Of a stretch of 64,000 bases of DNA, positions 62,475-64,000 are shown in pieces. The position numbers were made by a program, and so were the translations under genes. Under the pieces are notes generated by a model. It was not told the origin of the DNA and did not search any database. It saw only the letters and a list, made by a program, of their open reading frames with translations. Each line of letters starts with the position of its first letter. The first letter of the stretch is position 1. The DNA is from G963674665 sp963674665 (GTDB lineage Bacteria; Desulfobacterota; Desulfovibrionia; Desulfovibrionales; Desulfovibrionaceae), in the NCBI GenBank assembly GCA_963674665.2, contig CAXXPL010000011.1, forward strand, positions 568,511-632,510, in the 5' to 3' direction.

Positions 62475-63931
62475 ATGCGATTGCTTGAGAGACTACTCCA
62501 CATCACGTTTCCAATTCTTGCGATGCTCGTCCTTGCTCCCTGCGCTGTTTTTGCAAGCGGGAATCTCGATTTCACCCTGCACAAGCTGGGCACGGACGAC
62601 GGCCCCACCATGCTCATCGTGGGAGGCATCCAGGGAGACGAGCCCGGGGGCTTCAACGCCGCCAACCTTATCGTATCGCAATACCGTATCACCAAAGGCT
62701 CGGTGTGGGTGGTGCCCAACCTGAACTCTGCTGTCCATCATCCGGTGCAACCGGGGGATCTATGGTGACTTGAACCGCAAATTCGCGGCCCTGGGCAACA
62801 CCGACCCGGACTATGAGACAATCCGCCGCATCAAGGCCGTGCTCACGGCTCCGGACGTGGAAGTCATCCTCAATCTTCACGACGGTAGCGGCTATTACCG
62901 CCACACCTACATAGACTCCATGCGCTGCCCCATGCGTTGGGGGCAGAGCGTAATCATCGACCAGGAGACCCTCCCCACCAACCACTGGGGCAACCTGGGC
63001 GACATGGCACGCATGGTCTGCCACCGGGTGAACCAGAAGTTGTACGATCCGGAGCACGCCCTGCACGTGAAGAACACCAAGACCCGGCTGGGCGACGTGG
63101 AGATGGAGAAGACCCTTGACCTACTTCGCCATCCTCCGGGACAAGGCCGCCTTCGGCCTGGAGGCCAGCAAGTACCTGTCCTCGGGAATGCGGGCCTATT
63201 ACCACCTGCAGATGATCGAAGCCTTCATGACTACCATGGGTATCGAGTTCGAACGCCCCTTCGACCTTACCGCCGAAGCCGTGACCTCGGCCATCGACAG
63301 CAACGTGGCGGTGGCCTTTTACGGCAACAGGAGTGTTCCTGGACCTGGAAAACGTGAGGGAGCGCGTGGGGTATGTTCCCCTGCGCAAGGGCTCGGTGCT
63401 GGAGTTCCGCCCCAGCAATCCGCTCCTCACCATGGAGGCCGAGGGCAAAAATTACGCGGTGTACTACGGCAACAAGCTGCTTACCCGGATTCATCCCCCA
63501 ATATTTCGAGTACGGACTATGGCCTCGATAGCCTCGAAATGACTGTTGACGGCAAGACCCAGACTGTTCCCTTCGGTTCCATGGTCAGCGTGAGTGAGAA
63601 TTTCACTGTTGCGCCGATAAGCGGGGGACGGGTCAACGTCATCGGCTTCACCCAGCCTGGCCAGGAGGACGAAGCCGGGCTATCCATCAACAAGAGCGAG
63701 ATTCTGCCGCGCTTCTCCCTGGACAACACTGGCGGGGTTTTTCGGGTGGAAGCCTACAGGGACGGCAAGTTCGCGGGCATGGTGCTGGTGCGTTTCGGCG
63801 GGGGGCAAAAGGTGCGTTACGCTTCCAGGGAGTTCTCCCCCCTGTATGAATCCATTGTCATCCGCAAGCTGGTTGATTCTGAGGCTGGCAATCCAATATC
63901 GCTGGATGAGCCCGGATCCGCCTCACGCTGA
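62475..63931 (+). pseudogene. M99 (Csd4-like) D,L-carboxypeptidase, multiply frameshifted
   Basis: Corrected by eye, this reads as a periplasmic M99-family carboxypeptidase of about 485 residues. It has a signal peptide (ending AVFA), GGIQGDEPGGF with zinc ligands Gln53 and Glu56 as in Csd4, and LNLHDGSGYY with the third ligand His. The C-terminal half resembles accessory domains of the family. Csd4 trims peptidoglycan tripeptides and sets helical cell shape. The frame changes five times, each explained by one extra base near 62733, 63118, 63332, 63497 (in a CCCCC run) and 63513. No stop is left after correction. Confidence 0.7.
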
Positions 63932-63969
63932 TTTCTCAAAATATTATAATTAGATAGCCATATGACGAA

Positions 63970-64000
63970 GAGGAGAATCCTTTGGGACAGGGTTCTCCTC
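63970..64000. repeat. G-run-like hairpin at the window edge (repeat family, copy 9)
   Basis: GAGGAGAATCC (63970-63980) pairs with GGTTCTCCTC (63991-64000) with the AATCCTTT core of the family. It follows the M99 gene by 39 bp and may be its terminator. It may continue beyond the window. Confidence 0.5.

Overview
This 64 kb window looks like chromosomal DNA of a GC-rich sulfate reducer of the Desulfovibrionales. The best evidence is the periplasmic two-subunit [FeFe] hydrogenase: HydA carries two ferredoxin clusters and the H-cluster, and a separate small HydB carries a Tat signal. Its maturation genes hydE and hydF lie close by. The density of PAS, GAF and STAS signalling proteins and the style of the ABC transporters fit the same group. 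This assignment is an inference from gene content; no rRNA or tRNA gene was found.

Layout. 1-0.9 kb: C-terminal end of a PreP-like M16C peptidase with a frameshift. 0.9-4.8 kb: an MCE/Mla lipid-transport operon (STAS-MlaE fusion, MlaF, MlaD, lipoprotein). 4.8-9.5 kb: a complete branched-chain amino-acid ABC transporter (livKHMGF). 9.8-17.1 kb: aromatic and fatty acid activation (PaaK-type ligase, amidohydrolase, and two acyl-CoA ligases each preceded by an XRE/cupin regulator). 17.6-23 kb: a stand-alone histidine-rich protein with a HypB-like N-terminus, a terminator, a 642-nt group II intron without a reverse-transcriptase gene, and a six-PAS hybrid histidine kinase. 23-30.2 kb: the [FeFe] hydrogenase locus. 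A TM1266-like regulator, aspartase, HydE and HydF are on the minus strand. A divergent unit with a strong promoter carries a degenerate M52-like protein, HydA and HydB. 30.3-31.8 kb: thioesterase and two VOC proteins. 31.9-35.6 kb: a polar amino-acid ABC transporter with its own promoter and operator. 36-37.7 kb: phosphoglucose isomerase. 37.8-43.6 kb: a tightly packed signalling operon (binding lipoprotein, histidine kinase, REC-STAS regulator, GAF-TM-rhodanese). 44.3-48 kb: an autotransporter. 48-50 kb: a 31-residue membrane protein and an intact IS5-like element. 50-58.4 kb: MazG, CvpA, HDOD, GAF/PAS, serine dehydratase, and a two-gene Kef-like antiporter. 58.5-64 kb: an S15 hydrolase, a small Cys-rich protein, a frameshifted FtsX-type permease and a multiply frameshifted M99 (Csd4-like) carboxypeptidase.

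Themes. Uptake of amino acids is linked to acyl-CoA activation of their carbon skeletons. Hydrogen metabolism is concentrated in one divergent locus that lacks hydG. Several signalling proteins have lost the residue that defines activity (rhodanese Cys to Gly, STAS without the phospho-acceptor, M52-like protein without its metal ligands), which suggests binding or sensing roles.

At least nine intergenic hairpins share one G-run/AAACCTTT design and form a dispersed repeat family, one of them inside the 3' end of hydE. Eight single-base frameshifts in four genes, five of them in the M99 gene, may be sequencing errors or recent decay.

The most unusual items are the RT-less group IIC intron, the binding-protein/kinase/REC-STAS/GAF-rhodanese operon, and the M52-like pseudo-protease upstream of hydAB.
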